Below are positions 31,251-43,925 of a stretch of DNA of 64,000 bases, in pieces (positions within the stretch are counted from its first letter, which is position 1; each line of letters starts with the position of its first letter). The stretch comes from Chrysopilus asiliformis (Eukaryota; Arthropoda; Insecta; Diptera; Rhagionidae). The position numbers and the translations under genes are program-made. The stretch spans positions 29,055,684-29,119,683 of the forward strand of contig OZ035961.1 in assembly GCA_964034945.1 (NCBI GenBank). Reading direction: 5' to 3'. The notes below the pieces were generated by a model. It was not told the origin of the DNA. It made no database searches and worked only from the letters and a program-made list of their open reading frames with translations.

Positions 31251-31656
31251 TCGCACATGGTCCCGTAGACTGTAGTATCTCAAAATCGGCCATTTTGAGA
31301 AAAACGCATTCAAAGTTTTCATTTCAAAATAATTGTTTATGAATAATTGTTTTTTCTGTTGTCTGTACAGTAATATTTCAATTTATTACTCTTTTGATAA
31401 CAATTTACAGATCATTTGCTTCATTTTTTTTTTTTTTTTGCAATAATAAAAGATAGAGATAGGTTTGTTTTCCACAAAATCAATTTAAATTTTAAAAAAT
31501 GGGAATTTAAAAAACCAAAAAAAAAATAAATTTTAGGACTACGTTTACATTTAAATTTGTTTTTCATTTGATTCAGTCAATTTTCCTTTACATAATGGAA
31601 TAATTACTCAAAAACACATTTTTTTGAGATACTACAGTCTACGGGACCATGTGCGA
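31251..31656. mobile_element. MITE O with perfect 35-bp inverted ends
   Basis: 406 bp. Each end starts TCGCACATGGTCCCGTAGAC and the match continues perfectly to 35 bases; TA flanks both sides (31249-31250, 31657-31658). Non-coding and AT-rich inside. The TA duplication suggests the Tc1/mariner superfamily, though the end sequence is not one I know. Confidence 0.85.
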
Positions 31657-31737
31657 TATGTCTGTATGTGTATATCTGAATATTTCTGACCTCGGGCCGA
31701 ATAAGAAGAAACGACACATTTTTTTTTTAAATTATTG

Positions 31738-31895
31738 TTAAGGGGTTTTTGAAGTTGATAATTACGAATCTGATGTTGGATTTTTCAAATCCTAAACAAA
31801 AGGTCCCGTTAGAATAACACAAAATCCTTTTTTTACGTGATTCTCAGGAAAATCAGCATTAAGGGGGTTTTTGAGGTGGCTAACGTCATCTGACG
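31738..31895 (+). mobile_element. Helitron family E fragment (copy 4), degraded
   Basis: Retains 'gataattacgaatctgatgttgga', 'aaaggtcccgttagaataacac' and 'aaggggtttttgagg', matching 55560-55690. Confidence 0.4.
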
Positions 31896-33246
31896 GCATT
31901 ATATCACACAATTACACAAATCATCGAGCGGGTTTACTTTCTCCCTCGAATGCTTGTTAGTAAACAGACATGAACAAATAAAAACGTAAGCAGAAGACGA
32001 ACGAGAAAAATCTAATGGCGACAAATTAATGGAAACTTTTGTGGAGTATTATTTTATAATGGACTTTTCTTCCGATTGCATGTCGTGATTTTAATTGCCA
32101 TTAAAATTTTTCGACAATATTGGATCTGAAATTTAAACAGATTTTAATGGGCCATCAAATTATTTTGTTTTTAATCAAAAATTTCTTTAATTTTATTTTA
32201 TCGGTCAAATTTTTTTTTCTTTTGCAATGAAATTTTGATGCCAATAAAATTATGCTGTTTCAAAAATGTATGCTATCCACTTTTTATGCAATATCCTTCA
32301 GTCATTCGCCTGAAATAAGAAATTTAATTCTCGAAACGAAATCGTTTCCATCAAATGTCAGTGAGAAATATGGCGGCTGAAGGCATCAATTTTTTTTTGT
32401 GTTTCTCAGACGGGGAGCTTTAATGAAACTTTAGTGGCAGACTATTTCGACCCGAAAACCATCAAATGCTGCTCTATCGCTGCAGGATTTTTCCGTGGTC
32501 ACCAATTTCCCCACTAAAGCAATTGTGGCTTTGCAGACGCATTATTAATCGGTGCGACGCGCTCGTCACTTCTTTCGCTTCTTATACGCGGATGTGAATT
32601 ATAGGTGTAAATTTTTAGCCCCGATTGCGTAAATTGCTGCATTTTAAAGCCGCAAAGAACAAATCTCATGTTCCCGTACTTTTCGATGCTATTTGGGTAT
32701 TCTTGCATCTGATGTCAAAATTTCGAAATTTTTCTCTAAGGCCCTGTAAAGATAACACTATACTCCCAAAAAGATTTTCTGATTTCTGGTACTTTCACAG
32801 TGTTTATAATACATGTACAAAATGCTTTTAACCGCCCACCTTTAATGCCCGCTGTTGTATATTTGCAACGAAAAACCGCGTCTTTTGTGAGTCTGTCATT
32901 TATTGACCTTGATTGCAGCAGGTTTGAGTATGGCTACAAGATATCCGAAGGCTTTCTTGTTCAAGCAACGCATTGCTAACATTTTTTTTTTAAATTCCTA
33001 TGAATAATAAACTATTTTATCAAAATATCAAACCTGAAAAGGTAAGGGTGCTAATGAGTTATTTTTTCAAAAATGTCAATTATGTCACCACAATCAATCA
33101 ATCAATTCCAGTTACCGTTTTACGATTCTTATGAAAAATTTTAAATCCGAATAAGAAAAAACGGTAACAATATGCCAATAGATTTGTACATCAACTGATG
33201 AAGTCCTCTAATTTATCCTCAAAATCGGAAGTACAACAAATTTTCC
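31896..33246. other. AT-rich non-coding stretch
   Basis: No gene recognised; small frames at 32514-32831 on both strands look incidental. Confidence 0.4.
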
Positions 33247-34020
33247 ATTTCTACTTTCTTATACGTAGTATAATAATGTATTGTATTCATGAAAAATTTC
33301 GACAATCTTAATTTTGCCTAAAAAACATTTCCCGAGCACTCCTGAGTTGATTGGAGCATTATTGTCTTTCAGTATGTCAATCTATTAGTCTGTATACAAG
33401 ATTTCTCAAAAACTAGTAGAGTTAAAAACTAAAACTAGTAGAGAGCCATGAAATTTTCCAAACATATTTCGTACTGGAATGGGACGACCATGTCAAAATC
33501 CGTTAATTGAAAGTAGCCAAAATGGCGGCATTTTTAAAAATCCAACTTTAGTTTTTCATGATTTACTCCGAAACTACGCGTTTTTCAGTAGCCTCAAGTA
33601 TGGCTTGTTTAGAAGACAATAAAATTTCCTACAACTTTGTCTTTTAATAGAGCTCCACATTTTCAACCGGTATCGAGATAAACTATTAATTTAAAAAAAA
33701 CTGTTTTTTTGCAATTCTCTCGAAAACTACCTGCTTTTCGGCGGTTCATTGAATGATGTGAATTGAAGAGAATAACATTTTGTCTTTAAGCATTATCCGC
33801 TATCTTTTATCGTTATTGAAATATTTTCAATAAAATGTGAAAAAAAGTATTTTTTGCGAATTAATTAAAAACTAACAGTTTCTCGTAAAAATATTTAAAA
33901 GTAGAAAATTAAGATGTTGAAATTCCCTACATTTTTATCTTTGACAGAAAACCGATATCTTTGACCGTTATCGAGATATTTCAGATTTTGTAAAAAAAGT
34001 CATATATTATATAAAGTAAT
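33247..34020 (+). mobile_element. Diverged family D relative
   Basis: Starts with the hairpin TTATACGTAGTATAA and 'tgtattgtattcatg' as in family D, then three decayed rounds of a roughly 150-bp module (a 'ctcgaaaactac' phrase, a 'tttaacag' phrase, and 'gttatcgagatatttca'). Non-coding. Confidence 0.4.
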
Positions 34021-35382
34021 ATTTTATTCGTTTAGTTGCTAACGACATCATCGGTCTAGATTGATATCACGGCCTCTGCTGTTGATGGGTTGCACCGTAA
34101 AAACCTTACAAATGTTGTAATTTATCAATGGTTCGCAATCTATGTAAAAACTGTAGGTGCGAAGCAGGGCAGAATTGTTCTCAAATGAGGAGGCTCAGGC
34201 TCTTCGAGAGTTCTAGTGCCGAGAATGATGATAGTGCACAAACGTAGATTTTGTATAAGACAGTCATGTGCTGTTCACATCAGATATTGTGTAAAGGTAT
34301 TGATTTCAAAATTTGTGCCCAAATAACTAAATTTCAAGTAGCCTATTCCCACGATACATAGTAGATATACTGTTTAAGCATTTGGTATAGAAGAGTACAC
34401 AGGGTAATTTATGTACTGCATTGACCAACCTGATAACCCGAATTCGAAAGGCAAATTTAATTAATTCTAAGTGAATTGCACGCGCTGTGTGCATAGGTTG
34501 ATAGCATTTATATAAACCTGGTCCTATTCAATAAAGATACCATGAATTTTATGGTTCTATGAACTAAATGCTTAGTATCGCATATATTTTCATATGATAT
34601 TGCTGTATGTTTGTATATCCTCGCTTGGATTATCTAAAAGAGAAAATTAAATTGGGACCTGTGATAAAACTAATCTATTTATCCATAGAAAATTTTAAAT
34701 AACTTAAATAAAGACTAAAAATAGGGCTTTCGTATAGTGCGTTCAACATCAGAAATTAAATTTGATTAAAATGTACATCAATAAGTTAGAGATTCAATCA
34801 TCAGAATTATATCTCATTAAGTACATTTTTGTTTCGTATTTTTTTTTTTTTGATTTCGTCAAAGTTTTTAATGGAAAACTTACTTGTCTAAGGAAAAAGA
34901 ACGTAATTACTGTGTTGAAATTTAAATAATTTTTTTATCGCTTTTGGGGAAAAACCAATCTAGCTAACCCATTTTATAATTAAAATGCTAATTTATTTCC
35001 AAACAAATAAAAAAAGACACCAAAGGAAAATATGCTGAGAAGAGAAAAAAAGGACAATCACTCAAGTTTTATTGCAGCATAAAGTGGTAAACCAATCCCA
35101 AATTACAAAATGCCTAAATAAGAAAAAGAAGAGCGCAGAACAAAAAAAAACATTTCTCAGATGTCATTTCATAACCAATCTGATCCTAAATTTATGGCCT
35201 GCGAAAAAACGAGTCCTTTTTATCTTGTACTTCCGGTCGGATGATTCCACAAATTATTTTCATCTCTCTTCATGATTGTAGCCCCAATACAGTGAAATAA
35301 TATTGTAAGGCAACCAAATAAGTACACTCTACGAAAATATCCACCCCTTATTCGCTCATTCATTTATTTCACTTGTGCACAG
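34021..35382. other. AT-rich stretch upstream of a putative exon
   Basis: No feature recognised; if 35383-35495 is an exon this is intron or upstream sequence. The small frame at 35072-35275 has no support. Confidence 0.4.
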
Positions 35383-35495
35383 ATGGAAGATTTTGAGTAT
35401 AAAACTTGGTTTCGTCTAGAGAAAATCTGCTCGCAGTTATTTGTAGACCTTTGCTCCTCCACAGGCTCTTCACAGGATAATGAAATGGATTTCAG
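35383..35495 (+). CDS. Putative internal or first coding exon, unknown product
   Basis: A 113-bp segment with a pyrimidine-rich acceptor (TTATTTCACTTGTGCACAG) directly before ATG and a consensus donor (TTCAG then GTAAGT) directly after. The frame is open throughout: MEDFEYKTWFRLEKICSQLF then VDLCSSTGSSQDNEMDF, ending in phase 2. Base composition is more balanced than in the flanks. The mixture of charged and hydrophobic residues looks like real protein, but I do not recognise it. No partner exon was found nearby; the surrounding tens of kilobases of transposons would then be intron. It could also be a chance match. Confidence 0.4.
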
Positions 35496-36313
35496 GTAAG
35501 TGGAGTTTGTCATCCGATCCTTACCCTAGATAGTAAATTGAATGAGATCTTGCTCAACATAATGAGAAAGCGAAATTAATTTGATGAATAAGAGGAAAAT
35601 TTTAATATCCTTTTCGTAAAAAAGGTACCATAGATAAATATGGCATTGTTAAAACCACTAAAACCGAAATGACCAATCATTTCCCAAAATTGTTTTTGTA
35701 GTGTTTTTTTTATAGTTCAGTGAAATGTGATTTACTTAGAAATTATTTAAAAAAAAACTTACGCACTAATTTCAAAAATATCGCTGAAAGCTTCTAGTGC
35801 TTACCTTGCAACTCCAGCTATCGCACATGTATTCTTGATTATACGTTCATCACATGAATTTAGGCATTTCTACCAAGCAATCTATACAACATGATTCTTT
35901 CAATAATACATAAGTTGAAATTGTTTTCTTAAACATTTACAATTATGAGATGTTTTTCTTTAATTTCAAAGCAACGGATATTAAGCTTCCGCATGCAAAA
36001 TATATTCTTGATTATTTCACAATTTAGCAAATTGCAAAACAATTTGTAATTATTCACATTTGGAGAATTTGGAGACAGAGTCTTGATAATTTTGTTGTCA
36101 TCCTGAAATGTTTTACCTCAAATTTCTCCTGAAAGATTTGATTACATGGAAATAACTAAAACATATGGTTGTTTGTAAGATGGTTTAATTTAAAACGGTA
36201 GAATGATTTGTTTTAACATATTTAAAAAAATTGTCTTAATTCCTAAACTTAGTACTTCCTAAAGTTCTTTTCTTTCAAAACCCGTTTTCCGAAATTTAAG
36301 ATCGGCAACTCCT
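35496..36313. other. AT-rich non-coding stretch
   Basis: No feature recognised. Confidence 0.4.
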
Positions 36314-36802
36314 CGCCTGCGACGCAGTTTTTTTTTAAAAATGTCGCCTGCGACGCATTTTTCCTAAAGAATTTTCTTCTAATTTATCGACCATCCAACT
36401 ATATATCCAACTATGGTTCATAAATATGAAGAAAACTCTTCAAGAATACTGCGTCGCAGGCGACATTTGTTGAAACATATAATCAAATTCTTTAAGAGAA
36501 TTGCGCCGCAGGCGGAGAAAGCTAAAACAGTTTGTTTTACTATAATAAACGACAGCGAGAGATCGGTTATTATTTCTTTTTTTCACACCTTGGATGGACT
36601 AGTTTACATTGGCTGGACCAGGGCTGGCTAAGGTAAAATATAAATTGGCGAGCCGAAAATTAAAATTTGGCAGAGGGATGTAATAAGAAAAAAAATATTT
36701 CAATTTAAAATTTTTTTAGATCTGATGATATTTTGAACACTAATTTTTTAGAAGAAAAATCATTTTGCAAACAAAAATCAACAGAAATAAATGCGCCGCA
36801 GG
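36314..36802. repeat. Cluster of GCGNCGCAGGCG motifs
   Basis: CGCCTGCGACGCAG at 36314, TGTCGCCTGCGACGCA at 36342, ACTGCGTCGCAGGCGACA at 36448, TTGCGCCGCAGGCGG at 36501 and ATGCGCCGCAGG at 36791. The first two are inverted relative to the rest, so 36342 and 36448 can pair over about 17 bases. Further copies lie near 39805 and 39930. The GC-rich motif stands out against AT-rich surroundings. Confidence 0.6.
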
Positions 36803-37291
36803 TAAAATTTTAGACATTCCGAGAACCAAAATATAGTGGACTCGCGCATCTACACGGTCTTGTTCTATGCGAATTCTCTTCAGCGCGTTTGAAAATTCTT
36901 AAATTTAGAAACAAAACTGCGACAAAAAGATGTTTTTTTTCTTCTTTTTTACATATTGTGTTTCGTTGGAACCAAACAGGTTTTGATAGTTTAGAATGGG
37001 GAATTCGAGCCTAAATGTTAACCGAACCACGTAAAGCGGAGGTCCTCTGTACTTTTAAATTTAATTTAAAAGCCTCACACAAACAAGAAAGGTTTAATTT
37101 CTAGTTTTGTATTTCTGGACTAATACAGCTTACTCCCCTCCACCCCTCCCCCCCCCCCCCCCCCTTCCCACACACACCCTCGCTTCCCGTTAATTTTTTA
37201 CACCAACATCTAAATTCTTTTTCGAATTATCTAAGCACAGAATAAATCCAGTTTTTTTTACTTCAACCTATTTTTCAAGATTTATTATGTA
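36803..37291. other. Unassigned stretch
   Basis: Holds a run of about 16 C (near 37149-37164) and otherwise AT-rich sequence. Confidence 0.4.
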
Positions 37292-37756
37292 CTAGCTTGC
37301 ATACCCGTCGTTTCCGGGCTAAGTTTTTTCAATTTTTTTTTTTGATGGTCTATGTTGGAGCTAAACTTCAGGCCAATCGGCTCGGTAGTTTGTCCGCGAA
37401 AGGGTAACATAAAGGAAGAGCCCCCTTCCCTTACTCCCCCATCTCTCGGGCTACTTTTTAATGGGTCTATGTTGGGGCTGGACCCCCGACGAACATCTAT
37501 GCCAAATTTCAGGCCCAGCGGTTCTGTACTTTCCCCACGAAAGAGTAACATAGCGCAAAAACTAAGTTTCGAAATCACTTTACCCCCTCCCCTTACTCCC
37601 CCCACCCCTCGCGCTACTTTTCCGTATGCCTATGTTGGAACCAGAACTACCACAGACACTCATGCCAAATTTCAAGTCAATCGGTTCAGCCGTTTTTGCG
37701 TGAAAGAGGAACAGACAGACAGACAGACACCAACTCATTTTTATATATTAGTATGA
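37292..37756 (-). mobile_element. Helitron-N, copy 1
   Basis: On the minus strand the 5' end is TCATACTAATATATAAAAAT, preceded by A. The 3' end is a short hairpin (CCCGG...CCGGG type, one base altered) then GGGTATGCAAGCTAG, followed by T. TC start, hairpin, CTAG end and A/T insertion are the Helitron rules. The interior has a (GTCT) microsatellite and two roughly 150-bp similar segments (GGCCAATCGGCTCGG-like and AGTCAATCGGTTCAGCC). Reading frames within it are incidental. Confidence 0.8.
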
Positions 37757-39276
37757 TATGATGATTGACTCGATAATTTGGGTAATATTCGATCCATGTT
37801 CGCATCCAATATTACTCGAATTTTCAAACAAATCATATGTTGTTTGCCCTCTCAAATTTTCCAGCTTGTACTTTTCGAAGGCCAATTAAATATTTGATGA
37901 AATGCAATAACATAAAAGAAAATTTAATTTAATTTTGTAATTCTTGAATATCACATACCATCAATTTTGTTAATTTTGGAAACACATCTGTAGACTCCGT
38001 TCTGGAAAGTTTCTAATTGAAAATGATAAAAATTTCACGTTGTTATATAAACATCAATTAGGATATTTTAAATAAATATGTATGTAGCACAGGAATAAAT
38101 AAATCAGTAATAAATAAATACGAAATTTCACTTTTCGTATGTTTAAGCTGCGCTGCGTAATGTTACCTACGTAAGTAATACCAGCCTCATGGTAATCTAG
38201 CAGCAGTCAACGCAGTATAAATATAGATTTCTGGTAAACAAACAGCTTTTATCACAATATTGCGAGAGCTCTGAAAAACCTGCAGGCATAAATCAAAAAC
38301 ATTAATTGATTTACGAGTCCTACACAGGACATGAATGTGTATCCTTTCGCATATTCGACGAGGCATTTTAGCAGGTTTGTACGCGGAGGAAAAATGTCAG
38401 CTTTTAGGTAGAAGACGTAACATTTGCAACAAATGGTTTTCGCGATGAAACAGCTTTAGAGAAATTTTGGCTAAACTTTTTTTTCACTCATTCTCTTTAT
38501 TCAAAAAAAATTCCCACAATTTTTTGCGTTTTATGCTTAGCCCAACGTAAATTATACATGTTAAACTGGCCACATAGAAAAAACTTGCGGGCAATACAAT
38601 ACATTCATCATGTACATATATATTATGCTATGTAAAACCATTAGAAGATCAACATACTTTTCTAAAAAAGAACTTTTTTTTTTGGGGAGAGAGTTTCTAA
38701 AAGTTTCGCGAATTAAGCCATAGATATAGAAACTTTTCCTTACTTTAATATTGCTTATGGTAAAATAAAGAATACGAAATGTACTTGATTGTATTATTTA
38801 GTCCCTGATTAATTGAATTAAAGACCAATTAATAAATATGTGAATATTGAATACTTTGGGGTAAATTTTAAGGGTGGGTTTCTATATAAAAGTTCGTAGC
38901 ATTAGTTGGGAAAGAATCTCGTCAGCTAGAAAAAAATACTAAATATTTTCACCTAATATATTGAAGACACACCTTAAATATAATTAATTAATAGAATAAG
39001 GGAAATTAAAGACAAAGAAAATCTTTATTTTGTTTTACGTTTTTTCCACATGAAGGTCAGTTAAAATTAAATTAGGATTACTAATGGTTTCTTCAACAAA
39101 TTTTCATAGAAACTTTTAATTGTTTTTCATACTTCTTATTTTTTTTTTAAATAAATGAATTTTTTTTATTTTAATTCTTGAAATTATTATTCACATGGTA
39201 ATTTAAAAAAAAAAACTTTCCACCTACTTCTTTAACTATTAAACAATTTCTGCTGCGACAAAAAATTTAGGCGTAA
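37757..39276. other. AT-rich non-coding stretch
   Basis: No gene seen. 38196-38232 is the inverted match of 19618-19660. Confidence 0.45.
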
Positions 39277-39737
39277 TGCGGTGGTCACACGACGCTGTTT
39301 TGCCAGCGCTAGTTGCTGTTTGGCTGTTAGCAGCCGTTTCAGCAGCACCGTGTGAACCCTAGTGCGGTGCTACTACCAGCAGCAGCGTGATGATTTTAGC
39401 AGCGCTAGTGAAGGAGAGACCGTTCTACTTTGCCAGCGCTACTAGGGATCACGTGACCCTATCGCATGGTTTCTGAGCTGTCAAAATTCTGATAAGTGGT
39501 AAAGTTTGTTTATTGTAAGTCATTATTTAACGTTTATTTATTTAAATTTGTATGTTACGTTTATTATTTAAAAAATCTCCCAGATTGAAATGTCAAACCA
39601 CTGTTTTGCTACTTGCCAGCGCTACTAAAGTATAAATCGGTGAACCCTCTCAGTAAGTTGGCTGCTGTTGCTACTTGCCAGCGATACTAACCAACAGCAG
39701 CCAGCAGCTGGCAAAACAGCGTCGTGTGACCGCGGCA
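39277..39737. mobile_element. Family F element, copy 2 (complete)
   Basis: Ends match as inverted repeats of about 27 bp (GGTCACACGACGCTGTTTTG core). Inside are five CCAGCG(C/A)TA(C/G)T-type units, a GATCACGTGACCCTA box and an AT-rich centre without coding. The flanks AGGCGTAA and AGGTTGAA agree at five of eight positions, possibly a decayed 8-bp hAT-type duplication; this is weak. Confidence 0.65.
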
Positions 39738-42564
39738 AGGTTGAAAAACAAAACTGTGTCTAGACAGAAGAAAAAAAAACAAATATTTGCAGAAAAATCT
39801 AAATATACGCCGCAGGCGAAATACTCTTTAAACAGGATTTAGATCTTCCAACGAAAAAAATAGCTCTTTTTTGGCTTTTCTAGAACGTAATACATTTTAC
39901 TAAAAATATGAAAACAAAGTTAAATATAAATGCGCCACAGACCAAGATTTTCGACGGTATATGCACCTACGTAAAAATATGTTGAAAAAAATTAGCAGCA
40001 GCTAGACAAAATATGATTTACAGAAACTTAGCTGCAGTAACGAATTTTTCTTTTATATTTAGTGATTATTTCTTGTTCCAAAATTATTGTTGTATACATT
40101 TTGATTAGAGACCCTGTACCTACCTTGGTTTTGAACCGTACGCAGCCAAAGTGGGCAGGGAGGAGTTTAAAATTTAAATAATGCAATAAATTGAGCTGGA
40201 AATAAAATATAAAAAACTGGGAGGATGCTTAAAATACCACATAAAAATGTATTTAAGGTAAAATGATATTCCATTGCGAAACTACTTGCCGGCACTTGCA
40301 AGTAGTACAATTTTCCCAATGGAAAACGCTCTTCAGTTTAGCGGTTCTTTGCGGTTTTTTAATTTTTTTAAGATTTGCAAAAACTCTACTGAAAATATAC
40401 CTCTATATGTTGAGACAGTATTTTTCATGGTCAGATAAAAGTTGCGGCTAAAACAAGGAAGGATTTCGTTCAACGAATTTAGATGTTTTATTTTAAAATA
40501 CCTAATGTATGTAGGATAACGGGCAAATAATAGAACAGACAGACAAAATAGACAAATTTTTACTACATCAAATATTGTAAAAAAGAAAGAAACTATGTAT
40601 TTTTTTTTCACAAAAATAAGATCATTTGAAACGCAACGGAATTTGTTTTAAATGAAAAATTTCACAAATTTTACATATATTAAGAAAATTATGGTAATAT
40701 GAGAGAGTAAGAACTTATAAAATTGACTCCCTAATTATCAAAATAATTTTAATGTCTAAGTACAAATATTTTTTTGCCCTCCCTCCTCCTGGAGAAAATC
40801 ATCGCAGCACCACTGTTTATCCCTTATTTTCATTATCTGAAGAAAATCCAGGCTACGCCATTTCTACTTCTAAAAGAACTTTTTTTAAACTTACTCGTTC
40901 GAAAAAAGATTTATTTTTACTTGCCCAAATGCTTGGGACGTGAGATTAGATTTTTGTTCCCGATATACACTAAGTTTCTTATTATTGTAGAAAAGTATTA
41001 GGTATTCGTAAAATAGTAGAAAAGCTCACGATAGCAATCCAATTCAACCACATTCCCACTCAGGTATTATTTTTCGACTCATCAAATACACAACTTAAGG
41101 AATGTTGCCGTAATTGGCATTAATAATAGCAAACAATAAAACGATTTAACCAATGTGAATTGGAATTGAACGCATACCATTATTTTTCCCACTTTACTCT
41201 ATGATTTATAACTTTTTTACCTAAGAACGCACAAATCCCTGATACCATTGCATTATGTCAGAAGCAATATTGTCGACATATTTTCCGACATTCTTTCGGT
41301 AGCATGTAATTTTTCTTCCATCAATTTCTTCTGTAAAGACGTGCACGTTCCCACAAAAAGTTGTCACAATAAAAAAAAAAGTCAAAGGACCTACTATACC
41401 AATGTTACTACTTCACTTCACGAAAGAACGAATAAAATTGCTCCTTTCATACATTTTCGTTCCGTACCGTTCAGTTTGGATGAGTTTAGTTCCTTTCGCA
41501 ACATTTATTCGTTCGAAACATACTTGTATGTACATCTTAACATATGAAACCCATAACAGCTACTTTTAGCATTAACATGTGAGGGGTAACCACATCGCTC
41601 TAAAGATTTAATGCGAAAAGGTGATAAATCACTTAAGCTCGGCCGAAGCTTTTTGTCTTGATCCCGAATGTTGTCTTAAGGGTCTTTAGTAGATTACATA
41701 AGGATTTCCCAACGTCCAAATAGATTTATTTTAGAGTTCTGTTGACATAACTTGGTGTATAAAATATATTTACGTATTCGAAAACATTGTAATATATATA
41801 ACGTCGATTCACTTAGGTATACATAATATTCAATATATATACTATATCAAGTTTTTGTAAATATATAAATAACCTTCAGGGGCAAGAGATGATAATAGCG
41901 AATGTAAAGTTAAAAGGCAAAATTGACAACAGTACAACATCCCAATATACCAGACCTATTATACAACACACAACCGTCAAAAGGGATGAAATGCATGATA
42001 ATGAGTTTCCCAAAGAACACGAACACCCCAAATGATAAATACAAAGGAAAACGGAGATGCCGAAGATGTTTAATAATGCGAGAGCGAAGAAAGTTTTGTG
42101 TTTAGAAATTGGGTTCGTTTTATCATTTATATATTAAAACTAAGTTGTTCGGATAAATGGGCATTTTAAGATTTATTTTGAGAAAAGGAAATTATTCTTA
42201 TAATAATTTAGGATTTAAGATTTATAAAATGTATTAAATTTGAATGATGAAGGATCAAATAATGAATGCGATTAAAAACTGATATATGAACAAAATAACC
42301 TTACATCACATTTTATTGAAATTCACTATAAAAGTTAAATAGCATTAGTTATGCTTAAAACCGCTTTGCACGGTTTATCTACAGCCTACCAAGATTATTC
42401 GTGCTTTAGTCAGAATGATTTGGCAATTCACCCCAATTTCGAAAGAAAATCAATTTGGTAATTTTTATTTTTCATTTTTGCGGAATTAAAAGATATTTCT
42501 TACATGAAATACTTGTAATTTTGAATTTAAAAATATATATATATAAAAATATAAAAGTAGAAGA
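39738..42564. other. AT-rich non-coding stretch
   Basis: Two more GCGCCRCAG motifs (39805, 39930). The small frames at 40263-41547 lack homology and coding context. Confidence 0.45.
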
Positions 42565-43925
42565 AAACAAAACAAAAGCTATAATTGTCAATCTGGCAAT
42601 TATTGAAAACCCGTATGGTGATATGGCACTGTTCGAAGTTTAAATGAACAGTTGTATCAAAGAAGTAAAACTTTTCAACAAGATTTTTTAAAATTTAATC
42701 GGATTTTGATGTATGAGAGTTTTATGTAGAATCCTATCCTGAATAAATTTTGTTCTTGCGCTTTTTTGATAAGATGTACCGTTTTTGAGATATTCGTAAA
42801 AAGCGTTTTCCTTAAAAGGGTAAAAGGGTAGACCAGGGCCAGTAGACTCACTTTTTATTGTCTACTTTATAAAAGTTTTACTGTAATTGTTTCAGGTGTA
42901 GTAAAGACGTTTTTGGTTGGTTTATTCAATTGTGTTTCTTAGTCAATCTTTTATTTTGACTAATTATAAGTGTTTCAAATATTTTTTTTTCATTTTAAAA
43001 AAAGTTCTTCGATGAGTCGACTAACCCCGTGTCTGGGGCTTGTTGACTCTGTGAACGGGGTTATTTGACTCTATACTTTTTATGGGGAAAATGTGTTGGA
43101 ACATATTAAAAAACTATAATAATTCTGAAAAAAATATATTCTTTAAAAAATTAATAACATTTCAGATTAACATTTCATTTAATTTAAAAAAAAAATTAAT
43201 TAACAAAAAAATATAGGTAATTCATATCAAGTCATTTAACCCCAGTATACTGTGAGTCGACTAGCCCCAAGCCGCCATTTTATTTTTAACACACTCGTGA
43301 AAAAAAATGAAAAAGTATGGGTCAGAAAATGCTTCACTAACTTGTTAACTCATACATAAATTTTCACTTGAAATCACTGACGAGTTCAACACAATGAAAG
43401 TGTAAGCTACAAAACAATTTAATTAACAAGAAAAAAAATTACTCACACGCTTGAAATTTCGTTTTTTCCCCTCACAGTTCGTTCCAAGAGCACTGTGGTC
43501 TAACGACGTTGGTTCACTGAGAGCTGTCAGTCGACTGAATAAACAGTCCAATTCACTCAGGTTTGTTCTCAACCGTGGTTGACTTAACCGCAATGAGTCT
43601 ACTTACTCCTATAGCCAACTAGTCCCGGTCAGCCCTACCCTTCCTAATGGCCCATTTTTGCCCATTAACAAACTTAGCCTTGCATTTTACGAAAAACGAA
43701 TCTGCGTCTCTAGCTCAATCCGTGCGCCCGCAATTCGCGCCACAGACGGGCAGACGGACAGATGGACGGACGGACGGACAAACGGACAGACATGCAGAAT
43801 TCAATTTTTTTAGCATTCTAAACACACTGGTGTAAGTCATTTTTGTGTGTGATGACGGGATCTTGGCGTTACAAACGGCAAGTCAAATTTAATATACCTT
43901 TTGGTTTGACCATACGGGTATAAAA
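42565..43925 (-). mobile_element. Helentron-like family A copy 3, interrupted
   Basis: Left part 42565-42825 begins with AAAAGCTATAATTGTCAATC and ACCCGTATGGTGATA. Right part 43641-43925 has the microsatellite and ends ACCATACGGGTATAAA. A roughly 815-bp inverted-repeat element separates them. Confidence 0.6.
42826..43640. mobile_element. Candidate TIR element Q within family A
   Basis: The left end is GGGTAGACCAGGGCCAGTAG; the right end read inward is GGGTAGGGCTGACCGGGACT. Both continue into AGTAGACTCA after different spacings. Inside, phrases such as GAGTCGACTAACCCC and GAGTCGACTAGCCCC recur on both strands. It interrupts a family A copy, which fixes it as an insertion even though the target duplication is unclear. 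No coding seen. Confidence 0.5.

Noticed and set aside
37285..37756. Frames of 106 and 134 residues
   Set aside because: They lie inside a short non-autonomous Helitron on opposite strands.
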